Of a stretch of 57,977 nucleotides of DNA, positions 50,676 through 57,977 are shown in pieces (the stretch's first letter is position 1; the number at the start of each line of letters is the position of its first letter). Below the pieces are notes generated by a model. It saw nothing but the letters and a program-made list of their open reading frames with translations, was not told the DNA's origin and made no database searches. Source of the stretch: Candidatus Peregrinibacteria bacterium. Lineage in GTDB: Bacteria; Patescibacteriota; Gracilibacteria; CAIRYL01. The DNA lies in the NCBI GenBank assembly GCA_016220175.1, contig JACRHZ010000006.1:1-57977 (forward strand), written 5' to 3'. The translations under genes and the position numbers were made by a program.

Positions 50676-51740
50676 ATGAGCGGCTATCCGAAAAAGCTTC
50701 TTCTTCTCGGAGCAACCGGCTCAATTGGGACTCAAACACTTGAAGTTTTGCGGTCCCTAAAAAAATTCTTTTGCCTTGAGGGGATTTCTGTTTTTGGAAG
50801 GAAAAAGCCGAAAATTACAGAAATTCTTCAGGAATTTTCACCAAGATATCTCCATATTCATGATGCAAAAGTAGCGCAAAAATTCCAGAAAAAATTTCCG
50901 AAAACACATGTTTTCTCGGGAGACGAAGGACTTTTCGAGATGATGTCAATTTCCAAGTATGAACATTGCCTGAATGCTCTTCCGGGAAGTCGTGGACTTC
51001 TGCCAAGCATGAAGGTGGTAAAAGAGGGGAAAACTCTTTTATTGTCGAATAAAGAATCTCTCGTTATTTCTGGAAAACTCCTGGTAAAAACCGCAAAAAA
51101 AACAGGTGCTCGAATTCTTCCTGTAGATTCTGAAATCACGGCTCTGTGGTTTCTCCTCAAACATCGAAAAATATCGCATGTAGAAAAAGTGTTTCTTCCG
51201 TGTTCTGGAGGTCCATTTTTCGATGCCAAAAAATGGCCGATTTCAAAACTTCGAAATGTGACTCCAGATCAAGCGCTCCGGCATCCTCGGTGGAAAATGG
51301 GGGAAAAAATTACCATCGATTCTGCCACGCTCATGAACAAGGCATTTGAAATGATTGAAATTGTCCGACTCTTTGGAATTCCTCACGAAAAAATTGAAGT
51401 GGTAATTCATCCAGAAGCTATTCTTCATGCTGCAGTACAATTTTCAGATGGACAAATTGTGGCGCATTTAGGAAATCCAGATATGAAGGAAACCATAGCG
51501 ATGATACTTTCCGAAGCGCTTGGTGTTCACAAAGATTCTCCAGAAAAACTCTATTTAAACGGCATGAAACTCACATTCTTCCCACCTGATGAGAAGAGAT
51601 TCCCCTCTCTAGAGCTCGCGCGAAATGCGCTAAAAAAAGGAGAGAAAGCATGTGCGGAACTGTGCAAAAGAAATGATGAAGCCGTAGAAAAGTTTCTTTC
51701 AAAGGAAATAGGCTTCCTCGAGATATTCGAGAGGCTCTGA
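50676..51740 (+). CDS. dxr: 1-deoxy-D-xylulose 5-phosphate reductoisomerase
   Basis: Dxr rearranges and reduces DXP to MEP with NADPH, the first committed step of the MEP isoprenoid pathway. The 354 residues include the Rossmann motif LLGATGSIGTQTLEVL (about 10-25), SNKESLVISGKLLV, the metal-binding LPVDSE block, CSGGPF, and HPRWKMGEKITIDSATLMNK with VVIHPEAILHA. The aspartate and glutamates that hold the metal ion are present. It supplies undecaprenyl carriers for the cell-wall genes in this window. It starts immediately after the stop of the MgtC-like gene. Assignment is firm. Confidence 0.96.
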   Translation: MSGYPKKLLLLGATGSIGTQTLEVLRSLKKFFCLEGISVFGRKKPKITEILQEFSPRYLHIHDAKVAQKFQKKFPKTHVFSGDEGLFEMMSISKYEHCLNALPGSRGLLPSMKVVKEGKTLLLSNKESLVISGKLLVKTAKKTGARILPVDSEITALWFLLKHRKISHVEKVFLPCSGGPFFDAKKWPISKLRNVTPDQALRHPRWKMGEKITIDSATLMNKAFEMIEIVRLFGIPHEKIEVVIHPEAILHAAVQFSDGQIVAHLGNPDMKETIAMILSEALGVHKDSPEKLYLNGMKLTFFPPDEKRFPSLELARNALKKGEKACAELCKRNDEAVEKFLSKEIGFLEIFERL

Positions 51741-51761
51741 GGTGCAAAAAATTTTCCTTAC

Positions 51762-52883
51762 TTAATTTAGATAAATCCCGGGATCTCTCTTAACTCCATT
51801 TATGATCACCTCAAAATGGCAATGCGTTCCTGTGACGCCATATACTCGTCCTGTATTCCCCATAGCAGAAATTACCTGCCCTTGAGACACGGTCTGTCCT
51901 ACAGAAACATAGAGTTCTCGATTATGACCATAAAGAGTCTTCATCCCGTTCCCATGATCAATAATTACCTCGTTTCCATATCCACCATTCCATCCATACG
52001 CAGCTTTTTCTACAACACCATCAGCCGCGGCATAAATATTTCCTCCCGATCTATTCGCAATATCATAGCCATAGTGACCACTATGAAACTTTTGAGTGAT
52101 CGTTCCTGCTGTAGGCCAGATGAGTTTTCCATTAGCAGCAACTTCTGAACTCGGATCTCCAGGAATACCAGTTGGATATTTTGGCTGCGTCACGACAATA
52201 CGTGGAGGAGGTTCTGGCATTTTTGCGCCGGGAACAATAAGATCCGCTCCCTCCGAAAGCTCTTCTGAGGCTTCGAGTTTATTTTGAGCAATTATATCCT
52301 CTTCTTTTACACTATATTTTGCTGCAATTTTTTTCACCGATTCGCCTTTTTTTACCGTGTGTACGAGCCCGTTTACTGCAATAACTTTGAGGATTTGCCC
52401 TGTTTTGAGATAATTTGAATTCCCCATTTCATTGCTCTCGGAAATGGTTCTTCTCGTGACACCAAATTTTTGAGCAATGCTAGAAATAGTATCTCCTTTT
52501 TCAACCTCGTAATAGACAATATCCGTTAAACCTGTTCTATTCCCTTCAGCATTGACAATCTCTGGTTTCATAATAAATCCATCATTTCCAAGGCTCGCTA
52601 CTTTCTCAAGTGTCGACGATACTTCGGGAGCATCGGGCACGAGCCAAAACTCCTCTTCTGTACTCACCACCTGGGGGAGAATTGCAAGGGAGAAAAATCC
52701 AACTGTGCTAAAGGAAATTACTCTCCAGAAAAAGCTCCTCTCAATCTTCTTTTCTCGAAGAGGTAATGCACCCTCAATACGATTCCACGTCGAAAAAAAT
52801 GGGGAAAAGACTTTAATGCGTGCATGTCTTTTCCTTTGAGCGGCTCTATTCACGCTAGAGATATCTGAGTTTAAAAAACTCAT
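51762..52883 (-). CDS. LysM and M23 peptidase domain protein (cell-wall endopeptidase)
   Basis: The 373-residue protein has a basic cytoplasmic N-terminus, one membrane helix (about 51-70), two LysM peptidoglycan-binding domains (about 123-168 and 173-217) and a Pro-rich linker. The M23 LytM-type domain is at about 252-373. Zinc ligands are visible: His270 and Asp274 in HYGYD, and His354/His356 in THCHFEV. It probably cuts cell-wall peptide crosslinks or activates amidases outside the membrane. It converges with dxr and is divergent from the 53.2 kb operon, sharing a 330-base control region. Family call firm. Confidence 0.94.
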   Translation of the reverse strand: MSFLNSDISSVNRAAQRKRHARIKVFSPFFSTWNRIEGALPLREKKIERSFFWRVISFSTVGFFSLAILPQVVSTEEEFWLVPDAPEVSSTLEKVASLGNDGFIMKPEIVNAEGNRTGLTDIVYYEVEKGDTISSIAQKFGVTRRTISESNEMGNSNYLKTGQILKVIAVNGLVHTVKKGESVKKIAAKYSVKEEDIIAQNKLEASEELSEGADLIVPGAKMPEPPPRIVVTQPKYPTGIPGDPSSEVAANGKLIWPTAGTITQKFHSGHYGYDIANRSGGNIYAAADGVVEKAAYGWNGGYGNEVIIDHGNGMKTLYGHNRELYVSVGQTVSQGQVISAMGNTGRVYGVTGTHCHFEVIINGVKRDPGIYLN

Positions 52884-53217
52884 TGAGTTGGGTTAGACGC
52901 CCTCTCCCTTCCCTTTCCCATACCCTTTTTAACTTCTCGACGGGAGATTTTATCCACTTTTTACAAGAAAGGCAAGAGAATATTCTCATTAAGATATCTT
53001 CTGTGAATTTGTCAACCCCTCAGAATTCTCAGAAAAAATTCTCAAAACTCAGAATTCATCATTTCAGAATTCTGGAAAACTCGGCTTTAAAAGCTACGAT
53101 TTCCTCTTTCTTATTTTTATAAGTTCTGAAAAGTTTTTGAAAAATATCGGCTTCAAAATGTCAAATTGCTCCTCTTTCTTTTCCTTTGAAAAAATCTCAT
53201 TTTTGTGCTAGAATACT
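52884..53217. promoter_or_regulatory. Divergent control region with TCAGAATTC repeats
   Basis: This 334-base space separates the M23 gene from the operon at 53.2 kb. The word TCAGAATTC occurs at 53020, 53049 and 53064, and the last copy is a full CAGAATTCTG palindrome. These could be operator sites. The right end has a clear promoter. Confidence 0.45.
53186..53214 (+). promoter_or_regulatory. Promoter of the 53.2-57.5 kb operon
   Basis: TTGAAA (53186-53191), a 17-base spacer, and TAGAAT (53209-53214) with a TGC before it form a strong sigma-70-type promoter. The ATG at 53218 would lie at or before the expected start of transcription, so translation more likely begins at 53239 or 53254. Confidence 0.8.
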
Positions 53218-53238
53218 ATGAATACTTCACTGAAATTT

Positions 53239-53532
53239 ATGGAATCAGAGCCAATGTGGAGGGGAAATATACGGATGACAGCGCAGCAAAGGCGAAATAT
53301 GCGGGCAAAAATAATACGGGGCGGGAAAATAGCAGATGAAATCCGAGAGATATCTAAAAAACATCATAGTGAGCTTGAAGTCCCGATGGCCGAAACAAAA
53401 ATGGATACCATTTTCCAAAAAGAATCCGCTTTAATAGGAACAAAAACAGCTCCCTTTAAAAATCCACCAAAACAACAACTGACATTTCTGCAAAAAATTC
53501 TCAACTTTTTAAAACATATTTTTCTTCCATGA
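53239..53532 (+). CDS. Small basic protein, first gene of the operon
   Basis: The protein is 97 residues from the ATG at 53239 (MESEPMWRGNIRM). The frame extends to an ATG at 53218, which is too close to the promoter. The N-terminal half is basic and Arg-rich (MTAQQRRNMRAKIIRGGK), the middle is helical, and the C-terminus is a hydrophobic amphipathic helix (LTFLQKILNFLKHIFLP), which might touch membranes. No family is recognised. It overlaps the next gene by four bases (ATGA). Confidence 0.58.
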   Translation: MESEPMWRGNIRMTAQQRRNMRAKIIRGGKIADEIREISKKHHSELEVPMAETKMDTIFQKESALIGTKTAPFKNPPKQQLTFLQKILNFLKHIFLP

Positions 53533-53831
53533 CTACAGACGAACTCGTCGCGCTCATCGAAAACGCTCCTTTCCCTCAGGCAGAAAAGGACAGGCTGATA
53601 ACGCTTGCATGCGTGGCAGACGAAGAACACAAAGGTCATATTTCTACTCTCGTGATCACGTTTACGAAGCGCATTAATGACGAAAGATCAGCAATGATTC
53701 CCAAAGAAGAGGCGGACAAAATACGCGCAAAGGGAAGAGAAATGCAGAAACTGATTCGGAAGAAGGGTGAGGAGATTTATCGGCAGGCGGAAACAGGACA
53801 ATTAAGCAATTTTGAAGCACAACTTTCTTAA
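53529..53831 (+). CDS. Small helical protein, LIE[DN]A group
   Basis: The 100-residue protein begins MTTDELVALIENAPFPQAEK, aligning by eye with ELIEDATRLL at 37649 and LLIENALFL at 41568. The rest is charged helix. It starts within the end of the previous gene and is five bases upstream of a large unrecognised protein, the same arrangement as at 41568/41888 and 37649/35195. No signal, cysteine or membrane segment is present. Function unknown; the position suggests that it serves the large protein next to it. Confidence 0.62.
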   Translation: MTTDELVALIENAPFPQAEKDRLITLACVADEEHKGHISTLVITFTKRINDERSAMIPKEEADKIRAKGREMQKLIRKKGEEIYRQAETGQLSNFEAQLS

Positions 53832-53836
53832 AACAT

Positions 53837-55747
53837 ATGGCACAAGAAGAGCAAAAACCAAAGGCAGAGGAAGAAAAAAATAAAGTGAATGCCAATCTAG
53901 ATCTGACAGAAGCTGCCGTTGCAGCATTGGAAAAAACCAAAAAAACAGAAGTGTCTGAAGACGCACTCATAAGTGTTTCTGGAGTTTTACAAAATGATAT
54001 AAATCAAATTAACGATTTGATTTCCACGCTTAAAGATAGTCCTGAAAAAATCGAAGCACAGCAACAGTGGCAGAGTTTTTTGGAAAAGAAAGGATTAATT
54101 TCGGATAACGACAGCAGTGATGTACTTCAGTGTTTACAGAAGGAAGGAAATATTACAAATATTGGTCAACTCCGAATCGCGATCCAAACGCTCGAGACAG
54201 AGATGAATGAGAGTATTGACGCCGCGAAAAAAAATGAAAAGGCGAAACTTTCGACACAAGAGAAAGGAATAAGAGCAATAGAAGGTTTTGTGACGAAGTT
54301 TACAGATAAACTCCCTTTTGGAGAATCGATCGCGAGCGGAATTTTTTTGAAGCTTATCGAGTGGATAAAGGAAGGTTTTGGATGGGCAATTGGGACAGAG
54401 CTCGACAGTTTTTATAATAAATTGTGGATAAAAGCCAATCTCAACGCAACCATAAAACTTATGGAAAGCAAAAAATATGTTGTGCAGGCACAAGACTGGC
54501 AAAAAGGTATCATCGCTTTGAGGGATAATGTTCTTGGCGTACCTGCAAATAAAGATAAAGATTTCATGAAGGAAATGAATGCCCGCTTAGATGATGCGAA
54601 TTTTAAAAAGTTTGCTGAATTAATGAGAACGAAAGGATATTCGATTAAGCCTGATGATTTAACATTGAGTTCAATCGAAACATTTGGAACAGGAGATTTT
54701 ATTAAAACTTTAGATGGGAAGATAAAAGGGGGAGCAACGGAAGAAGCTGTACGAAAATTTATTGATGAGGAAAAGGGGAAAATTAAAATTGTAAATGAGG
54801 AGAATAAAAAAGTTTTTGCAGAAAAGATAAAAGACGAAAAGTCGGTAGGAAAATTATTAGTAATTTATCAATTTGCACAAAAAGGAATTAAGGGAACAGA
54901 AGAAGAATTCGATCTGGAGATCAAATCTGGAACACCTGAAAAGGTAAAAAAAATAGCCGCAAGCGAGAGTCTCATTCCAGTGCTTACTGAAAAAATTGCA
55001 GAGGAACTGCATGTGGGAAAGGTAGCAGTTGATGATGATGGCGCCACAATAAAAAATTTGCAGATGGTGGGAAATAAACAACTGCCAATAGATAAAATTG
55101 CTCTGCTAGAAGGAGATAAATTTAAAATTACACTTTCGGCACCATTAGAAAATGGTGGTAATACTCTAGATTTGGATCCCATACAAGAAACTTCACTCGT
55201 TCCTGTGGTCGATGGCATTAAAAAACTTTGGCAGGGCGATGTTACTCACGGAATAACAGAAGCAGGTAAAGCGAAAACCGAGCTTGATAAAGCAAAAGGA
55301 CAAATCGATAAAATGTATAATTCCTTAAAGGGAAAATCCTTAGAAGATGTTATTGCTGCTATTACTGGTGCTGAGTATGCCAAGGAACAAATTATTAATA
55401 TTGCTCAAGAAAAATATGCGGCGACATTTGGAGTTCCAGAAGCGAATATAAAAGTAGAAATCGACGATAAAAATGAAGTCACAATAAAATTAAATCAAAT
55501 TGGAACAACTCCTCCTCTGAAAGATGTCGTCATCACAACCAAAGATGCAAAAACGTCGTGGACCGTAAAAGTGGGAGTTGAAAGTTTCGAGATAACAACC
55601 GAATCAGATCTTCTCGCTAAAATTACTGAATTAAAAGGCGGAGTGGCAACAACAACTCCAGCTCAATCTCCAGTAAGACCCGCAGTTCAACCTGCACCAG
55701 CACCAGCTCCAGCAGCTGCTCCTGGCGCTCCAGCACAAGCACAGTAA
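53837..55747 (+). CDS. Large unrecognised protein with Pro/Ala tail
   Basis: The 636-residue protein has no signal peptide. Residues 1-135 are acidic and helical. A hydrophobic-amphipathic segment near 155-195 (FGESIASGIFLKLIEWI) may be membrane-active. Residues 200-400 are mixed alpha/beta with many Lys/Glu, and 470-600 alternate helices and strands. The tail (about 610-636) is Pro/Ala-rich, like that of the large protein at 35195. No family is recognised. It is the third gene of a five-gene operon and lies upstream of a small coiled-coil protein and a transglycosylase-like protein, which suggests a cell-wall or cell-surface role. Confidence 0.58.
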   Translation: MAQEEQKPKAEEEKNKVNANLDLTEAAVAALEKTKKTEVSEDALISVSGVLQNDINQINDLISTLKDSPEKIEAQQQWQSFLEKKGLISDNDSSDVLQCLQKEGNITNIGQLRIAIQTLETEMNESIDAAKKNEKAKLSTQEKGIRAIEGFVTKFTDKLPFGESIASGIFLKLIEWIKEGFGWAIGTELDSFYNKLWIKANLNATIKLMESKKYVVQAQDWQKGIIALRDNVLGVPANKDKDFMKEMNARLDDANFKKFAELMRTKGYSIKPDDLTLSSIETFGTGDFIKTLDGKIKGGATEEAVRKFIDEEKGKIKIVNEENKKVFAEKIKDEKSVGKLLVIYQFAQKGIKGTEEEFDLEIKSGTPEKVKKIAASESLIPVLTEKIAEELHVGKVAVDDDGATIKNLQMVGNKQLPIDKIALLEGDKFKITLSAPLENGGNTLDLDPIQETSLVPVVDGIKKLWQGDVTHGITEAGKAKTELDKAKGQIDKMYNSLKGKSLEDVIAAITGAEYAKEQIINIAQEKYAATFGVPEANIKVEIDDKNEVTIKLNQIGTTPPLKDVVITTKDAKTSWTVKVGVESFEITTESDLLAKITELKGGVATTTPAQSPVRPAVQPAPAPAPAAAPGAPAQAQ

Positions 55748-55768
55748 TCTCCTCCTCAATAATTCCCT

Positions 55769-55936
55769 ATGCCCGCAAAAACACAAACATCATCACAAAT
55801 TCAAAAACTCCAAACTCTTGAGAAAGATAATGAAAAGCTGAGAATGGATATAAAACTCACGCAAATGCACATTGATCTCACTGCGAAAAACATTCAAATT
55901 TTTGAAGAATTTTTACATTCATTAAAAAATGGTTGA
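55769..55936 (+). CDS. 55-residue coiled-coil protein
   Basis: A short frame starting MPAKTQTSSQIQKLQ, charged and helical throughout, ending with EEFLHSLKNG. It overlaps the start of the transglycosylase-like gene by eight bases and lies 21 bases after the preceding gene, so it fits the tight operon. The heptad pattern of Leu/Ile supports a real coiled coil. No family is recognised. Confidence 0.55.
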   Translation: MPAKTQTSSQIQKLQTLEKDNEKLRMDIKLTQMHIDLTAKNIQIFEEFLHSLKNG

Positions 55937-57482
55937 TTCTCCTACAAATGTCGGCGAAATACAAAATCCAGAACTTGAAGGGCTGCAAAAGCAACTTGAT
56001 GGACTTCAGGTCGACAAAGAACAGCTTTCAAAACTTTCGATAGAAAAGAAGAATGAACTGCATGAAAAGAGCAGGGAAATGTTCGGAGTTGTGGGGAGAA
56101 ATATGGAAGAAATCATGAAGCAAGCGAAAAATGCTCCTGAAGGAAAATTTAAGCCACTTAAAGATTTTTTGGATCTCAGAGAGAAATATAAACTTTCAGA
56201 AGACAGTAAATATTTGTTTCAAACAAAAGGATTTTCAGAAATAGTGAGAAAAAGCGATCCAGAGAGTCTTTTGGCAAGCGTTGCTACACTTACAACGCAG
56301 ACGGTCGAAGGAAAGGGAATTCTTGTCTACGAAGCGGAATTTCCAGCAGGTACTGATGCTCTTCAGAATGTCGGTCTTGGCGATATTTTGCCGATAAAAT
56401 ATAAATTTGTACGCGTTTGGAAAGAGGGCTCAGATGTTCCGATTTGGGGAAGGCGAGGAAGCGGAGAATTTCGCGGTCAAAATAGAAACGGATATGTTGA
56501 TGAAAGTGGGAAATATATTCCTATCGTAAATGGAGATAGATTTGAGCCGTTTGAACGCCTTCCATCGTCACCAAGCGTTGCAAAAGTCGGTGAAACTCCA
56601 CAAAATTCTTTAGGAATTCCTGCACCATTCGCCACTCTCAAGGAGACAGATTTCCCTGATGCAGCAAAAGAGCAGGAGCTTCGAGAAAAATATGCAAACA
56701 GTCTTGAGGAAGATGAGCTCCTGCAGGATTATTTTTCTGAGGACAATAGAAATATAGATGTCTTTACTACGCAATATACAAAAGATCATCCTGGATATGA
56801 ATTCCCAAAAAATGTGATGACGAGAATTAGACTCGTTGAAGATTTTGTAAAACCTGGAGAAAGGCTTGAAGATAAAATACCGACATTGAGCTCTGTGGAT
56901 ATTTTACAAATGAGAAAGGATTGGGGCGGATGGGAAGTGATGGAATCGGTTTTTAAATCGACGAAAATTTTACATATAGAAAAATCAGCGGAAGTGAAAA
57001 GTAAAATTGCAACCGCAGTAGATTCTCTCCCAAATGAGAACAATCTTGTCCATCTTTTTGGAAAAGAAGACCTAAAAGCGGTGATGATCGCAATAGCAAA
57101 TAATGAATCTGGATTCCAGCCATTTGAAATATCTACTACTGGATGTATGGGAATTTTCCAGTTTAATAGAGGAAATACTGAAGATTTGCATCTCAATCCA
57201 TTTAATATCGATTCCTCAATTGAAGGATTTTTAAAACTGTGGGAGGCAAATTACAATTATCATGAGAACGAACTCTCCAAGACATTTACACTCACCGAAA
57301 ACCTTCAAGATGCCCTTATTGTGTCGCATTATGCTGGCGTTGGAAGAACTCTCAAAAGTCAGTGGCATGAGGGACCATCTTTAGGAAAAATTGATCCTAA
57401 CAATCCACAATCATTGAATGATTATCGTGATAAAATCCGCGGAATTATGACTAATACCGCGAGAGAAAAGACAAAAAACTAA
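55929..57482 (+). CDS. Lytic-transglycosylase-like protein
   Basis: The 517-residue protein has a helical N-terminus (about 1-130), a mixed middle part (about 130-370) of unknown fold, and a C-terminal SLT/lysozyme-like domain (about 375-510). The probable catalytic glutamate is Glu393 in AIANNESGFQP, followed by the family-typical GCMGIFQF. A later tyrosine in SHYAGVGR fits the goose-lysozyme-like pattern. Such enzymes cleave the glycan strands of peptidoglycan. No signal peptide is present, so export by an unusual route or action after lysis is possible. It is the last gene of the operon. Confidence 0.75.
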   Translation: MVDSPTNVGEIQNPELEGLQKQLDGLQVDKEQLSKLSIEKKNELHEKSREMFGVVGRNMEEIMKQAKNAPEGKFKPLKDFLDLREKYKLSEDSKYLFQTKGFSEIVRKSDPESLLASVATLTTQTVEGKGILVYEAEFPAGTDALQNVGLGDILPIKYKFVRVWKEGSDVPIWGRRGSGEFRGQNRNGYVDESGKYIPIVNGDRFEPFERLPSSPSVAKVGETPQNSLGIPAPFATLKETDFPDAAKEQELREKYANSLEEDELLQDYFSEDNRNIDVFTTQYTKDHPGYEFPKNVMTRIRLVEDFVKPGERLEDKIPTLSSVDILQMRKDWGGWEVMESVFKSTKILHIEKSAEVKSKIATAVDSLPNENNLVHLFGKEDLKAVMIAIANNESGFQPFEISTTGCMGIFQFNRGNTEDLHLNPFNIDSSIEGFLKLWEANYNYHENELSKTFTLTENLQDALIVSHYAGVGRTLKSQWHEGPSLGKIDPNNPQSLNDYRDKIRGIMTNTAREKTKN

Positions 57483-57569
57483 AAGAACCTCACCGTAGAA
57501 TCATCGCATCGCGATTCATTCCCAATTTCTTCGTGCAAATGATATAATTCCTGCGAAATTGTTTTGTTT
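57483..57569. other. Short intergenic stretch after the operon
   Basis: It contains an ATCATCGCATCGCGAT dyad-like sequence just after the transglycosylase gene; no T tract follows, so it is not a typical terminator. Confidence 0.3.
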
Positions 57570-57854
57570 CTATTTGTATTTCAAATATAATTTTTCCTGC
57601 TCCTTATCAAAAGTAACAAGGGAAGCATTGTATTTGTACGCAAGAAATACAAGAGTAATGTCTGCAAAAGAAATTTTTGTACTTATGTCTCTCCAAAAAG
57701 AGAGCTCTTCAAGAGTAATGCTCTCAATAAGGATAAATCTGATATCAGTTAAAATATAATCCAAAACAAAATTCGCAAGTTTTTTGGAATGCTTGTAAGA
57801 AAGTACGGTCAAGATTTCAGAAAGAAGAACATACGGCACTAGTATAATTTCCAA
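57570..57854 (-). pseudogene. PIN-domain (VapC-like) gene lacking its N-terminus
   Basis: Ninety-four codons match the C-terminal two thirds of a PIN-domain ribonuclease: ILVPYVLLSEILTVL, then the acidic ISFADITLVFLAYKYNASLV with the TFDKEQ ending. The N-terminal block that should carry the first catalytic aspartate is missing. Just upstream the frame is closed and the 3' end of an IS630-type transposase begins. The gene therefore seems to have been cut by insertion of that element. The upstream antitoxin is not visible. Confidence 0.75.
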
Positions 57855-57863
57855 TAAATAATT

Positions 57864-57977
57864 TCATGTATAGTGTCTCTGTAGTTTTTGGTCAGCATCT
57901 TGCTTTGTGAATTTCCATTGAATTGTTGATAGACTTTGATTGCGTTGTTTTTGCCAGGCAGATAACTCCTTTTTGAG
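57864..57977 (-). mobile_element. IS630-type transposase, 3' end (runs off the window)
   Basis: On the minus strand the last 37 codons read LKKELSAWQKQRNQSLSTIQ followed by WKFTKQDADQKLQRHYT and a stop. The W-x-F-T-x-x-D-A pattern and the ELxxW segment are typical of the C-terminus of IS630/Tc1-family transposases. The rest of the gene lies beyond position 57977. Adjacent sequence to the left is the truncated PIN-domain gene. Confidence 0.85.

Noticed and set aside
1-57977. Alternative genetic code with UGA as glycine (Gracilibacteria type)
   Set aside because: TGA ends ruvB and the second and fourth pilin genes at ATGA junctions where the proteins have their normal length, and family proteins contain no in-frame TGA.
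1-57977. CRISPR array or cas genes
   Set aside because: No regularly spaced 25-40-base direct repeats were found; the TTCCT and TAGCTA repeats are irregular and have no spacers.

Overview
The window looks like a chromosome segment of a Patescibacteria (CPR) bacterium, most plausibly Peregrinibacteria-like. This rests on gene content and style and not on any search: short intergenic spaces, few strong Shine-Dalgarno sites, tandem VirB2/TrbC-like pilins, AAA/DUF4143 ATPases, very large unrecognised proteins, and a moderately AT-rich genome favouring CTC/CTT Leu and CGA Arg codons. TGA is used as a normal stop (ruvB, queA-side and pilin ATGA junctions), which argues against the UGA=Gly code of Gracilibacteria. 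Cell-wall genes (murG, ftsW, murJ, LysM/M23), de novo NAD genes (nadA, nadC) and an MEP-pathway gene (dxr) mean the organism is not maximally reduced.

Layout. 1-3.8 kb: two overlapping adenine-N6 DNA methyltransferases, with codon use unlike the rest (acquired). 4-11 kb: housekeeping block ruvB, purB, dcd, recX, tRNA-Leu(CAA), rplY, a DUF3048 protein and queA. 11.3-14.8 kb: a GC-richer membrane-anchored orphan, a long nested hairpin, and five consecutive coupled pilin-like genes. 14.8-17.7 kb: nadC, a KilA-N gene broken by one amber codon, a zinc-ribbon protein and a membrane protein. 17.7-23.7 kb (minus): murG, ftsW, a C39-like peptidase, murJ and truB. 24.5-29.6 kb (minus): a 1688-residue secreted protein with Cys-rich tandem repeats, a coiled coil and SLH repeats. 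29.9-31.4 kb: comM/yifB.

31.4-40.1 kb is an accessory island: RHH/RelE, Phd/RelE, HicBA and AbiE-type toxin-antitoxin pairs, a REP-associated transposase (RAYT) with dispersed REP-like hairpins, a broken second RAYT copy, and a duplicated segment of about 0.7 kb carrying paralogous coiled-coil genes. 40.3-47.5 kb: two AAA/DUF4143 ATPases flank a three-gene set containing a 1246-residue membrane protein. 47.5-48.5 kb: nadA, flanked by hairpin repeats; a diverged 3'-end remnant of another nadA lies 1.5 kb away across the second ATPase. 49.4-52.9 kb: MgtC/DUF4010 protein, dxr, LysM/M23 peptidase. 53.2-57.5 kb: a five-gene operon with a strong promoter, ending in a lytic-transglycosylase-like protein. 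The right edge has an IS630-type transposase 3' end abutting a truncated PIN-domain gene.

The most unusual material is (1) a recurring arrangement in which small helical proteins sharing a weak LIE[DN]A-type motif sit next to very large unrecognised proteins at three loci, (2) the five-pilin array without visible secretion ATPases, and (3) the RAYT/REP/duplication landscape. All functional statements are read from the sequence by eye; no homology search was possible.
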